Positions 1 through 7,398 of a stretch of DNA of 8,165 nt are shown here, piece by piece. The stretch comes from an uncultured Ruminococcus sp. (lineage in GTDB: Bacteria > Bacillota > Clostridia > Oscillospirales > Acutalibacteraceae). The stretch is taken from the NCBI GenBank assembly GCA_902773035.1, contig CACYDB010000037.1, forward strand, positions 1 through 8,165, written 5' to 3'. The notes beneath the pieces were generated by a model. It made no database searches. It was not told the DNA's origin and worked only from the letters and a program-made list of their open reading frames with translations. Made by a program: the position numbers and the translations under genes. Every line of letters begins with the position of its first letter. The first letter of the stretch is position 1.

Positions 1-1185
1 CCGCCTCACAAGCGTAACGTCAACACGGTTTTCCAGAAGTATTCGCTGTTTCCTCACCTTAACGTATTTGATAATATTGCCTTCGGAATGCGACTCAAAA
101 AGCTCCCGAAGGATGAAATAAAGCGCCGCGTTACCGAAATGCTCGCTATCGTTGACCTCAAGGGCTATGAGAAACGCTCGGTTTCCAAGCTCTCGGGCGG
201 TCAGCAGCAGAGAGTGGCTATCGCTCGCGCGTTGGTATGCGACCCGATGGTTTTGCTTCTTGACGAGCCTCTGGGAGCTCTCGACTTAAAGCTGAGAAAA
301 AATATGCAGTGGGAGCTCAAGCAGATTCAACAAAAAACCAACACTACTTTTGTATATGTTACACATGACCAGGAGGAAGCGCTTACGATGTCCGACACCG
401 TTATCGTTATGAATAACGGCGCTATCGAGCAGATCGGTACTCCCACCGAGGTCTATAACGAGCCTGTCAGCGCGTTTGTAGCCGACTTCATCGGCGAGGC
501 TAATATAATCAACGGCACGATGATTGACGACTGCCGCGTAAAAATCCTCGGCGTTGAGCTGGAGTGCGTGGACAAGGGCTTCGGTCAGAACGCGCCTGTA
601 GACGTCGTAATTCGTCCCGAGGATATCGAGGTAGTGCCTCCCGAGCAGGCGAAGCTCGTCGGCGAGGTCACTGAGGTCGTGTTCAAGGGCGTTCATTACG
701 AGATGACCGTAATGTGCAACGGCTGCGAGTGGATCATTCATTCAACAAACTGCTCGCCCGTGGGTTCAAAAATCGGTATGAAAATCATACCTTTTAATAT
801 TCAGATTATGAACAAGATGTTCCTCGCGGAGAAAAATACCTTCTATGCCGACGTTATCTCCTCAAACGAGGAGGAGAACAAAATCACCGTGCGAGTCGAG
901 GACAGCGAGTTCGATATCGAAGGACATTTCTACGAGGAGGGAACGCGTCTCGCGATCACCCTGCCGCCTTCTGCGCTCTCAATAGCGGGCGACGGAGTCG
1001 GACACCTCGACGACGTATACATCGAGTCGGTCATCTTCAAGGGCGAGCACAACGAGATCATCCTCGAGTCAGACCGTCAGAAGTGGCTTATGCAGAGCGA
1101 CGTTGACGAACAGGTCGCGACGTATGTTCCGCTTAAATTCGACTTTACCCGCGCTGAGTTCAGAGTGATGGAGGGCGAAGAATGA
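1..1185 (+). CDS. potA: Spermidine/putrescine ABC transporter ATP-binding protein PotA (5' partial)
   Basis: This is the cytoplasmic ATPase that powers polyamine import through PotB/PotC. The reading frame is open from base 1, so the first Met at 88 is internal and the gene starts upstream. 394 residues are visible. The Walker A region is outside the window. Visible in order are the Q-loop (VFQKYSLFPHL, about residues 10-20), the ABC signature LSGGQQQR (64-71), Walker B VLLLDEP (84-90), the D-loop GALD and the H-loop His122 in VTHDQEEA. The C-terminal part carries RPEDI and then two related TOBE-like modules (about 199-270 and 315-390). With roughly 50 missing residues the full protein would be near 445, longer than the roughly 380 usual for PotA. 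Its stop overlaps the potB start (ATGA). ABC ATPases of sugar or iron importers look similar, but the downstream potBCD genes settle the assignment. Confidence 0.95.
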   Translation, partial: PPHKRNVNTVFQKYSLFPHLNVFDNIAFGMRLKKLPKDEIKRRVTEMLAIVDLKGYEKRSVSKLSGGQQQRVAIARALVCDPMVLLLDEPLGALDLKLRKNMQWELKQIQQKTNTTFVYVTHDQEEALTMSDTVIVMNNGAIEQIGTPTEVYNEPVSAFVADFIGEANIINGTMIDDCRVKILGVELECVDKGFGQNAPVDVVIRPEDIEVVPPEQAKLVGEVTEVVFKGVHYEMTVMCNGCEWIIHSTNCSPVGSKIGMKIIPFNIQIMNKMFLAEKNTFYADVISSNEEENKITVRVEDSEFDIEGHFYEEGTRLAITLPPSALSIAGDGVGHLDDVYIESVIFKGEHNEIILESDRQKWLMQSDVDEQVATYVPLKFDFTRAEFRVMEGEE

Positions 1186-1976
1186 GACTCAAAAAGCCCT
1201 CTATCCCGTATATAGCGTGGATGGTGATTTTTACCATTATACCTACGGTTATGATTTTCTTCTACGCCTTTACCGACAAAAACGGCTCCTTCAGTCTTGA
1301 AGCGTTCGCGAAGGCGTTCGGATATACAAACGTATTTTTGCAGAGCCTGTGGATAGCGTTTATCTCAACGGTTATCTGCCTCGTGCTCGCGTATCCCGTA
1401 GGATTTTTTATGAGCCGTCAGAAAAAGAGCGTTCAAAACGTCCTCACGATGCTGTTTATGATTCCGATGTGGATGAACTTCCTTTTGAGAATTTACGCGT
1501 GGGTCACGCTTTTGCAGAACGGCGGACCGATCGACACAATGCTCTCCCTGCTCGGAATCCACACGACCCTGATAGGAAATCAGGGCGCGGTCATTCTCGG
1601 AATGGTCTATGAGTACCTGCCGTTTATGATCCTGCCGCTGTACACGGTTATGTCAAAAATCGACGTCCGTCTGATTGAAGCGGCTGAGGACTTAGGCTGC
1701 AACAAGCTAAGCGTTATGCGTAAGGTCGTATTTCCGCTGAGTATACCCGGAATAATCTCGGGAATAACAATGGTATTCGTGCCGACTGCGAGCACCTTCC
1801 TCGTATCGCAGTACCTCGGCGGCACAAACGATCTGATGATAGGCGACGTTATTGATAAAATCTTCTGGAGCGACCACAACACAGGCTCGGCGATAGCGCT
1901 CGTGCTTATGGTGGCGATCCTGCTTTTCCTTATCATACTCAACCTTTTCGGTGATGAGGAGGCGATCGCGGCGTGA
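1182..1976 (+). CDS. potB: Spermidine/putrescine ABC transporter permease PotB
   Basis: One of the two inner-membrane permease subunits of the polyamine importer. It has 264 residues, close to the usual length. Hydrophobic segments fall at about 11-31, 54-77, 86-110, 133-157, 189-210 and 236-256, giving six membrane spans. The cytoplasmic EAA loop that docks on the ATPase is clear at about 166-194 (EAAEDLGCNKLSVMRKVVFP followed by GIISG). The ATG overlaps the potA TGA by four bases, which indicates translational coupling, and no separate promoter is seen. The protein ends in an acidic and then Ala-rich tail (GDEEAIAA). It would pair with PotC as a heterodimer. Confidence 0.94.
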   Translation: MRLKKPSIPYIAWMVIFTIIPTVMIFFYAFTDKNGSFSLEAFAKAFGYTNVFLQSLWIAFISTVICLVLAYPVGFFMSRQKKSVQNVLTMLFMIPMWMNFLLRIYAWVTLLQNGGPIDTMLSLLGIHTTLIGNQGAVILGMVYEYLPFMILPLYTVMSKIDVRLIEAAEDLGCNKLSVMRKVVFPLSIPGIISGITMVFVPTASTFLVSQYLGGTNDLMIGDVIDKIFWSDHNTGSAIALVLMVAILLFLIILNLFGDEEAIAA

Positions 1977-2770
1977 AAAAGCTCTCAAAGATTTACACAG
2001 GCATCATACTTTTCTTTATGTATATGCCGATTATCGTGCTGATAATTTTCAGCTTCAACAACGGCAAGACTACCGTATGGAAAGGCTTTACGCTGAGGTG
2101 GTATACCGACTTGTTCCGCGACGGTCATATTATGAATTCGCTGTGGAACACCCTGCTGGTAGCGATTATCGCCTCTGTTGTCGCCACTATCCTCGGTACA
2201 ATGGCGGCTATCGGTATCAATAATTTCACAGGCAAAAAGCGTATTCTGGTTCAGAATGTCAGCAACGTCTCGATTCTCAGCCCCGACATCGTAACGGGCG
2301 TATCGCTTATGCTGATGTTCACGATCGCGGGAGTGGCGTTCCACTTTCAGATGGGCTTCTGGACCGTACTGCTCGCGCACATCACACTCTGCGCGCCTTA
2401 TGTAGTGCTCAGCGTTCTGCCGCGTATCAGGCATATGGACTACTCCACCTACGAGGCGGCGCTTGACCTCGGCTGCAATCAGTGGCAGGCGTTCAGGAAG
2501 GTAGTGGTTCACGAGCTTATGCCCGGCATCTTCACAGGCTTTCTGATGAGCTTCACCTACTCGCTCGATGATTTTGTAATAACCTATTTTACACGCGGAG
2601 CGAGCTTCCAGACGCTCTCGATCCAGATTTATACAATGACTCATCAGCGTATTTCGCCGAAAATCAACGCACTGTCCGCGCTGATGTTCGTCGCGGTAAT
2701 CATCTTAATGCTGATTATTAATATAAAGGACAGAAAAGAGGAAAAAAAGCTCGGACATGTTCCGGCTTAA
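1973..2770 (+). CDS. potC: Spermidine/putrescine ABC transporter permease PotC
   Basis: Second permease subunit of the polyamine importer, 265 residues. It starts with GTG at 1973, overlapping the potB TGA (GTGA), with an AGGAGG ribosome-binding site at 1957-1962 inside the end of potB. The N-terminal segment MKKLSKIYTGIILFFMYMP is a basic start followed by the first membrane span. Further spans lie at about 56-82, 104-123, 128-150, 183-205 and 236-251. The EAA loop is at about 161-186 (EAALDLGCNQWQAFRKVVVH, then ELMPGI). The motif YSLDDFVITYF at about 196-206 is typical of PotC. The tail is basic (IKDRKEEKKLG). Confidence 0.95.
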   Translation: MKKLSKIYTGIILFFMYMPIIVLIIFSFNNGKTTVWKGFTLRWYTDLFRDGHIMNSLWNTLLVAIIASVVATILGTMAAIGINNFTGKKRILVQNVSNVSILSPDIVTGVSLMLMFTIAGVAFHFQMGFWTVLLAHITLCAPYVVLSVLPRIRHMDYSTYEAALDLGCNQWQAFRKVVVHELMPGIFTGFLMSFTYSLDDFVITYFTRGASFQTLSIQIYTMTHQRISPKINALSALMFVAVIILMLIINIKDRKEEKKLGHVPA

Positions 2771-2774
2771 ATAT

Positions 2775-2780
2775 GGAGGG
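2775..2780 (+). promoter_or_regulatory. Ribosome-binding site fixing the potD start
   Basis: GGAGGG lies 6 bases before the ATG at 2787. It selects that start over an in-frame ATG at 2757, which lies inside potC, has no comparable site, and would put MFRLKYGGTF ahead of the signal peptide. Confidence 0.85.
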
Positions 2781-2786
2781 ACATTT

Positions 2787-3851
2787 ATGAAAAAGTTTTT
2801 ATCAGTTCTGCTCGCGGTAGTTATATGCGCCGCGTCCTGCGCGGTATTCACATCCTGCGGCGGTTATGAGGGCGAAATCAACGTCTACAACTGGGGAGAT
2901 TATGTTTCCGACGGCAGCGGCGACGCTATCGACACAATCGCCAAGTTCGAGGAAGAATACAATATCAAGGTCAACTACACGACCTACGAGACTAACGAGG
3001 AGCTCTACAGTATCCTGAGCTCGTCGAACACTCAGTACGACGTCATCTTCCCGTCGGATTATATGGTTGAAAAGCTTATCAAGGAGAACCTGCTCCAAAA
3101 GCTTGACTACAAAAAGATTCCGAACTCAAAGAAGATTCTTCCCAAGTTCAAGAAGATGGGCTACGATCCCAAGTTTGAGTACACCGTTCCTTATTCCTGG
3201 AACGTAACGGGTCTTGTCTACAACAAGACTATGGTCGGCAGTCATAAGCCTGACAGCTGGGAGTACCTCTGGAACGACGACTTCAAGGGAAAGATCCTCC
3301 AGTTCAACAACAGCCGCGACGCCTACGCTATCGGTATGCAGATGTGCGGAATCATTCCCGAAACCTACACAAAGGAAGATATCGACGAGGCTACAAAAAT
3401 GCTCAAAAAGCAGAAGTCTCTCCTCAAAAAGTATGTAATGGATCAGGTGTTTAACGAGATGGAGAACAACCAGTCCGCGATAGCTCCTTACTACGCGGGC
3501 GACATCTTCACAATGATGCTCAACAACGAGGATCTCGTCGGAGTACTTCCCAAGGAGGGCTCAAACCTCTTTGTTGACAATATGTGTATTCCAAAGAACG
3601 CCAAGAACGTCGAGGGCGCTCAGAAGTTCATCGACTTTATGACACGTCCCGACATATCCGCGGCAAACTCCGAGTACATCACCTACGCGAGTCCCGTTGA
3701 GGGCGCTAAGGAGCTCAGCTACAAGGAGCTCAGGGAGAGCGAGCTTGTATACCCGCCCGAGTCTTACCTTGAAAAATGTTATACCTTCCGCGACGTTGAC
3801 GCCGATGTATACAGCTATATGCAGGAGCAATTCGTCAAGCTGATGTCATAA
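2787..3851 (+). CDS. potD: Spermidine/putrescine-binding lipoprotein PotD
   Basis: Extracytoplasmic polyamine-binding protein of the importer, 354 residues from the start at 2787. The N-terminus is a lipoprotein signal (MKKFLSVLLAVVICAASC...) with a lipobox FTSC, so Cys24 should be the lipidated residue, as expected for a Gram-positive binding protein. The mature part begins with EINVYNWGDYV (30-40), a hallmark of the PotD/PotF family, followed by YDVIFPSDYMV (84-94), NNSRDAY (174-180), PYYAGDI (235-241), and KEGSNLFVDNMCIPKNAKN (256-274). By-eye comparison with E. coli PotD suggests that W34, Y37, S83, Y85, D257 and Y293 have counterparts, while W229 and W255 are replaced by Tyr and Phe. It lies 16 bases after potC and ends the operon. 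Ligand choice (spermidine versus putrescine) cannot be decided from sequence alone. Confidence 0.95.
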   Translation: MKKFLSVLLAVVICAASCAVFTSCGGYEGEINVYNWGDYVSDGSGDAIDTIAKFEEEYNIKVNYTTYETNEELYSILSSSNTQYDVIFPSDYMVEKLIKENLLQKLDYKKIPNSKKILPKFKKMGYDPKFEYTVPYSWNVTGLVYNKTMVGSHKPDSWEYLWNDDFKGKILQFNNSRDAYAIGMQMCGIIPETYTKEDIDEATKMLKKQKSLLKKYVMDQVFNEMENNQSAIAPYYAGDIFTMMLNNEDLVGVLPKEGSNLFVDNMCIPKNAKNVEGAQKFIDFMTRPDISAANSEYITYASPVEGAKELSYKELRESELVYPPESYLEKCYTFRDVDADVYSYMQEQFVKLMS

Positions 3852-3855
3852 GAAA

Positions 3856-3877
3856 AGGAGCCGTTTCGACGGCTCCT
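3856..3877. terminator. Hairpin after potD; U-tract faces the minus strand
   Basis: A perfect 9-bp stem (AGGAGCCGT / ACGGCTCCT) with a 4-base loop starts 5 bases after the potD stop. On the plus strand it is followed by GTTTAAAC, a poor U-tract. Read on the minus strand it is followed by TTTTCTTAT, so it works better as a backup terminator for the beta-helix gene, or as a 3'-end stabilising stem for pot mRNA. Confidence 0.7.
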
Positions 3878-3897
3878 GTTTAAACTTACAACTTCTA

Positions 3898-3923
3898 AAA
3901 AGGGCTGCCCGGGCAGCCCTTTT
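3898..3923. terminator. Bidirectional intrinsic terminator (potD / beta-helix gene)
   Basis: A perfect 26-base palindrome has a GGGCTGCCCGGGCAGCCC core with AAAA on the left and TTTT on the right. The stem is GC-rich and is followed by U-runs on both strands (TTTT on plus, TTTTT on minus). It sits between the convergent ends of potD and the beta-helix gene and should stop transcription from both sides. Confidence 0.88.
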
Positions 3924-3929
3924 ACTTTA

Positions 3930-5990
3930 TTATATGGTTACTTTCATCGGTATACTGTATAATGTGATACCCTCGCTGATTATATAAGGCTCGACCGTGT
4001 AATATACCTCGTCGCTTTCATTTGGCTCGTAGTTGTCCAAATACTCGGTTTTATCTATCTCGATCGCGAAGTCAGGCTTGCCGTTAACATAGCGGCTTAT
4101 ACGATAACCGTCCGCGTAAACGTCATCCCAGCTGATCAGAACTCCGTCCTCAGTGGGATCGGCTGTCAGACCTTCTGTTTCCATATCGCCGATAATACAT
4201 CTTGCCCTGTCGCTGCCGCCCTTAATATAATAAGAAGTATTCGTTTTATCAGGTTCGGTATTGGAATGGGCTGATACGTCGAGCTTTGAGAAAACCAGAT
4301 TAACAGCGGAATCATCTCTGTCATAACCGATACAGTCAAATTTATTATTCGTAACGGAAAGAGTCTTTGTAACTGATGGAGTTTTATCCTCCTTGCCGCT
4401 CAGATAAACGCAGTTAGAGGTTTTCGAGGAAATGGTGTTTCCCGTGATACTTGTATTGAGAATCCCGTAGAGAATCTGTATTCCGAAATTCTGCGAGCTT
4501 ATCTTGTTTCCCGTAATAAGAACATCCTCGCTGTTTCTCAGCGACATACCGTTTTTCGTATAGGAAGCGGCTTTTTTGTTATCGCTGACAGTATTGTTCT
4601 TCACCGCGGCATTTACGCTGTCGCTGACGTAAAGCGCGTTGGAGGTCTTGTAAGCGCAATTCGAGAGGTCGATTTTGTTGCCCGAGATAACGGCGTTCTT
4701 GCTGAATACCGCGGCGATTCCTGCTTCAAAAGAACCGTTTACGGTGTTCGCGATATTCTTTCCCGACTTGTCAGCGCCGATATTCACGCCGTAAATATAG
4801 TATTTACCCTTCGGAGCTGTAGTGGATGACGCCTTAGCGACGTCAGTGCCCGCGGCTCTGATCCCGAATTTATAGCTGAGTGGATTCTTCTCCTTGCGAA
4901 CCTTTATCTTGTTGCCGTAAATATAGCACTTTGAATCCCTGAACAGCTTTTCAACGCCTGAAAAGCTCAGCTTGTTGAGATTGTACATATTATGGCTCGC
5001 GACGGAGTAATAATCAATTCCCGAGCCGACGTTTATCATATTGTTGTTGTAGATTTTTGAATCTATCCAGTGAACCGCGTTAACCGCGATTCCCGCGGAG
5101 TTGGTAATCGTGTTGTCGTGTACGGAAATATTTTTATACGGCTTGCCCACTACGGAGTGGTGAGTTCCCGCGGCTCTGTATTTGTTTGTGAACTTGTTCT
5201 TGAAAATCTCAATATTTTGGCAGGGAGTCTTGTCGTAGGACGCAAAATGCTCCATAGCTTTCTGTATAGTAACATCAACCTGTACAGCTTCAACTCCGCC
5301 TGAAATGTTAAGACTGTTCATACTCTTGTCATTTGAAAAGGAACAGCCCGAGATCTTCGCGCCGTCAACGCCTCCGAGCTCAATGTCATGGGAGTTATAA
5401 TTGTTTTTGAATTTAGCTTTTTTAACGGTGATGTTCTTACAATGGGCGAAACGCAGTGAAGAATTGGTATATTTTGAATTATCGCTGCCGTTAGCGCCCG
5501 CGGTTTTTGAGGCGTTCTTAAACGCGACGTCAGCGTCCCACGTGCCGCCGATAACGGTGATGTTTCTCGCGCCGCTGTACGCCTTAGCGGAGCTTTTCTT
5601 ACCGTCAAAGCCGTTTTTCAGATGATTGCCCTTTGTGCACCTGAAGGTCGAGCCCGTCGCCTTCAAGGTCGTGTTGCTGTAAATAAAGAGCGTTTCCGTA
5701 AGCATATATTTTCCCTTGGAAACCGTGACCACGGCTTTCTTTTTATTATTCGCCTTTTTACGCGCGGTCTCAAGCGCGGCTTTCAGGGCTTTGGTGAAAT
5801 TCTTCTTGTATTTTTTCGCGGTGTATTTTTTCTTATATGATCCGCACACTACGCTTACCGAACCCTTTTTGTTGGTGAATGACGTCTTTTTCGCCGAGAC
5901 GTTCACAACTGAAAATGCGGGTATTGCCGTAACCGCGATAAGTGTCAGCGCGAGACCTTTTAAGAATACGTTTGAGCCTTTTATTTTCAC
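3930..5990 (-). CDS. Secreted right-handed beta-helix protein, putative polysaccharide-active enzyme
   Basis: 686 residues. It starts with GTG at 5990, preceded 7 bases upstream by a consensus AGGAGG. A signal peptide spans about 1-33 (MKIKG...; cleavage after NVSA). A very basic segment follows (about 50-85). Residues 64-115 (NFTKALKAALETA..., then VVTVSKGKYML) resemble the start of pectate-lyase-type beta-helix domains. From about 140 to 600 there are repeated N-x-x-I/V-x-x-N-x-I/F rungs, such as NITVKKAKF, NIEIFKNKF, NISVHDNTI, AVISGNKI, VLITGNKI and TSITGNTI. Candidate functional residues are GGTWDAD (148-154), HDIELGG (201-207), EAVQVD (234-239) and GTHH (275-278). The C-terminus (about 608-686) looks like a fibronectin type III or similar beta-sandwich module (VLISWDDVYADGYRISRY). 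No sortase signal or dockerin is visible, so it is probably released or loosely bound. The exact substrate is unknown. It could be a lyase, a hydrolase or an epimerase, or a non-catalytic binding protein. Confidence 0.85.
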   Translation of the reverse strand: MKIKGSNVFLKGLALTLIAVTAIPAFSVVNVSAKKTSFTNKKGSVSVVCGSYKKKYTAKKYKKNFTKALKAALETARKKANNKKKAVVTVSKGKYMLTETLFIYSNTTLKATGSTFRCTKGNHLKNGFDGKKSSAKAYSGARNITVIGGTWDADVAFKNASKTAGANGSDNSKYTNSSLRFAHCKNITVKKAKFKNNYNSHDIELGGVDGAKISGCSFSNDKSMNSLNISGGVEAVQVDVTIQKAMEHFASYDKTPCQNIEIFKNKFTNKYRAAGTHHSVVGKPYKNISVHDNTITNSAGIAVNAVHWIDSKIYNNNMINVGSGIDYYSVASHNMYNLNKLSFSGVEKLFRDSKCYIYGNKIKVRKEKNPLSYKFGIRAAGTDVAKASSTTAPKGKYYIYGVNIGADKSGKNIANTVNGSFEAGIAAVFSKNAVISGNKIDLSNCAYKTSNALYVSDSVNAAVKNNTVSDNKKAASYTKNGMSLRNSEDVLITGNKISSQNFGIQILYGILNTSITGNTISSKTSNCVYLSGKEDKTPSVTKTLSVTNNKFDCIGYDRDDSAVNLVFSKLDVSAHSNTEPDKTNTSYYIKGGSDRARCIIGDMETEGLTADPTEDGVLISWDDVYADGYRISRYVNGKPDFAIEIDKTEYLDNYEPNESDEVYYTVEPYIISEGITLYSIPMKVTI

Positions 5991-5997
5991 AGGGGTT

Positions 5998-6003
5998 CCT
6001 CCT
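5998..6003 (-). promoter_or_regulatory. Ribosome-binding site for the beta-helix gene (GTG start)
   Basis: On the minus strand AGGAGG is followed by 7 bases and then GTG at 5990. This strong site supports the GTG as the true start, and the signal peptide begins directly there. Confidence 0.85.
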
Positions 6004-6020
6004 AGAAGCTTCTTATTAAT

Positions 6021-6049
6021 ATAATACAGCTAAAGCAAGCTTAAATCAA
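6021..6049 (-). promoter_or_regulatory. Promoter of the beta-helix gene
   Basis: On the minus strand there is a -35 box TTGATT (6044-6049), a 17-base spacer, and a -10 box TATTAT (6021-6026). The expected transcript start near 6014 gives a leader of about 24 bases. A 10-base palindrome, AGAAGCTTCT (6004-6013), lies between that start and the ribosome-binding site. Confidence 0.72.
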
Positions 6050-6061
6050 TATCTTCCACAC

Positions 6062-6090
6062 TTGATTTTTAAAAAATTAAATGTTAAAAT
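6062..6090 (+). promoter_or_regulatory. Promoter of rmuC
   Basis: A -35 box TTGATT (6062-6067), a 17-base spacer and a -10 box TAAAAT (6085-6090) preceded by TG one base upstream (extended -10). The transcript should start near 6097, leaving a very short leader that still includes the AAAGGA ribosome-binding site (6099-6104). Confidence 0.75.
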
Positions 6091-6112
6091 TTGTACGGAA
6101 AGGAATGGTTAT

Positions 6113-7384
6113 ATGACAGAGGTTCTTCTGATTATTCTTATTATAATCGCGGTCGTTACGGCGGCGCTTGCAGCGGCGGCGGTAATAATATCATCAAAAA
6201 ATAAAACAAAGGACAATTCTTCCGAGATTGTTTCAAAGCTTTCCGAGAGTCAGCAGCAGCAGTTCAGTCAGCTCCGTCAGGAAATCACCGTCTCAACCCA
6301 GCAGTCAGTCAAGAGTATGGGGGAGATGATTTCCGACAATCAGCGTCAGTCGGCGCAGGCTCAGAACGAGCGTCTTACCGCGCTAGAAAACAGAATGAAA
6401 ACCTTCTCTCTCGAAAATGAGCAGAAGCTCGAGAATATCCGCGTAACAATGGAGAAGAAGCTCTCCTATATCCAGGAGGATAATAACAAGCAGCTCGAGG
6501 AAATGCGTAAGACCGTTGACGAAAAGCTCCAGAATACGCTTGAGGAAAAGATGAACAAGAGCTTTGAGCTTGTAAATCAGAGGCTCGAGCAGGTCTACAA
6601 GGGTCTCGGCGAAATGCAGACTCTCGCCGTAGGCGTGGGCGACCTCAAAAAAGTTCTCACCAACGTCAAGACACGCGGAATTGTCGGTGAGATCCAGCTC
6701 GGCGCGATACTCTCGGAGATTCTCTCTCCCGAGCAGTATGACGAGAACGTCGCAACCAAGAAGAACTCCAAGAACGTAGTCGAGTTCGCGGTCAGACTTC
6801 CCGCCGAGGACGACAGCTTCATCTACCTGCCGATAGATTCAAAATTCCCGGGCGATACATACGCCGCCCTGCGAGACGCTATCGAGGAGGGCGACAAGGA
6901 TAAGATCAACCTCGCCGCCAAGGCGCTCACAACCACTATCAAGAACGAGGCTAAGGATATCCGCGATAAGTACATCGACCCGCCCAATACCACCGAGTTT
7001 GCGATTATGTTCCTGCCATTTGAGGGCTTGTACAGCGAGGTCGTAAACCGCGGTCTTGTCGAGGAGCTCCAGCGTAAATACAAGGTAAACGTCGCGGGAC
7101 CCAGCACAATGGCGGCTCTGCTCAACTCCTTGCAGATGGGCTTTAAAACTCTCGCCGTCCAGAAGCGCAGCGCTGAGGTGTGGAACATTCTCGGCGCGGT
7201 CAAGACGGAGTTTGACAAGTTCAACGACGTGCTCGTCGCCACTCAGCAGAGAATCAATCAGGCTAACAACGAGCTCGATAAGCTCGTCGGCGTAAGGACA
7301 AGACAGATTCAGCGCAAGCTCTCGGGAGTTCAGAAGCTGGAGGATAATAATTCTGTATTAGAATTATCTGACGGCGAAGAATAA
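6113..7384 (+). CDS. rmuC: RmuC family protein (DNA recombination-associated)
   Basis: 423 residues from the ATG at 6113, with AAAGGA 8 bases upstream. An N-terminal membrane anchor (about 4-26, VLLIILIIIAVVTAALAAAA) is followed by a long Gln/Glu-rich coiled coil (about 35-165) and then the RmuC domain (about 170-400). Family hallmarks are RGIVGEIQLGAILSEIL (188-204), LPIDSKFPGD (239-248), KYIDPPNTTEFAIMFLPFEG (286-305) and GPSTMAALLNSLQMGF (329-344). Asp242/Lys244 in IDSKFP, with Glu193 before it, fit the restriction-endonuclease-like (PD-(D/E)XK) core proposed for the family. In E. coli, loss of rmuC raises inversion at short inverted repeats, so a role in limiting DNA rearrangement is inferred. 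It is a single-gene unit with its own promoter and terminator. An in-frame TTG at 6062 is rejected as the start because it coincides with the -35 box. Confidence 0.93.
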   Translation: MTEVLLIILIIIAVVTAALAAAAVIISSKNKTKDNSSEIVSKLSESQQQQFSQLRQEITVSTQQSVKSMGEMISDNQRQSAQAQNERLTALENRMKTFSLENEQKLENIRVTMEKKLSYIQEDNNKQLEEMRKTVDEKLQNTLEEKMNKSFELVNQRLEQVYKGLGEMQTLAVGVGDLKKVLTNVKTRGIVGEIQLGAILSEILSPEQYDENVATKKNSKNVVEFAVRLPAEDDSFIYLPIDSKFPGDTYAALRDAIEEGDKDKINLAAKALTTTIKNEAKDIRDKYIDPPNTTEFAIMFLPFEGLYSEVVNRGLVEELQRKYKVNVAGPSTMAALLNSLQMGFKTLAVQKRSAEVWNILGAVKTEFDKFNDVLVATQQRINQANNELDKLVGVRTRQIQRKLSGVQKLEDNNSVLELSDGEE

Positions 7385-7398
7385 ATATATCAGAAATC

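Noticed and set aside
286..741. Minus-strand open frame opposite potA
   Set aside because: It lies fully inside a well-supported conserved gene and has no domain signal.
88..1185. PotA beginning at the Met codon at 88
   Set aside because: The frame is open to base 1 and encodes the conserved Q-loop region before this Met, so the gene is cut by the window edge and is neither short nor broken.
1985..2644. Long open frame (219 codons) on the minus strand opposite potC
   Set aside because: It lies wholly opposite potC, its translation is rich in charged and His residues with no recognisable domain, and it has no ribosome-binding site or promoter. It is a by-product of potC codon use.
2757..2786. 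Upstream ATG as the potD start
   Set aside because: It sits inside potC without a ribosome-binding site and would place a non-signal sequence before a clean lipoprotein signal that starts at 2787.
3878..3885. GTTTAAAC palindrome between the two hairpins
   Set aside because: It is only 8 bases long in an AT-rich spacer, so it is expected by chance, and nothing nearby suggests a binding site.
5716..6024. Plus-strand open frame over the start of the beta-helix gene
   Set aside because: It is opposite the signal peptide and Lys-rich region. The repeated Phe residues simply mirror Lys codons, and it would run through the minus-strand promoter.
6062..6112. TTG at 6062 as the rmuC start
   Set aside because: It coincides with the -35 box, has no ribosome-binding site, and would add residues ahead of the membrane anchor. 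ATG at 6113 is well supported.
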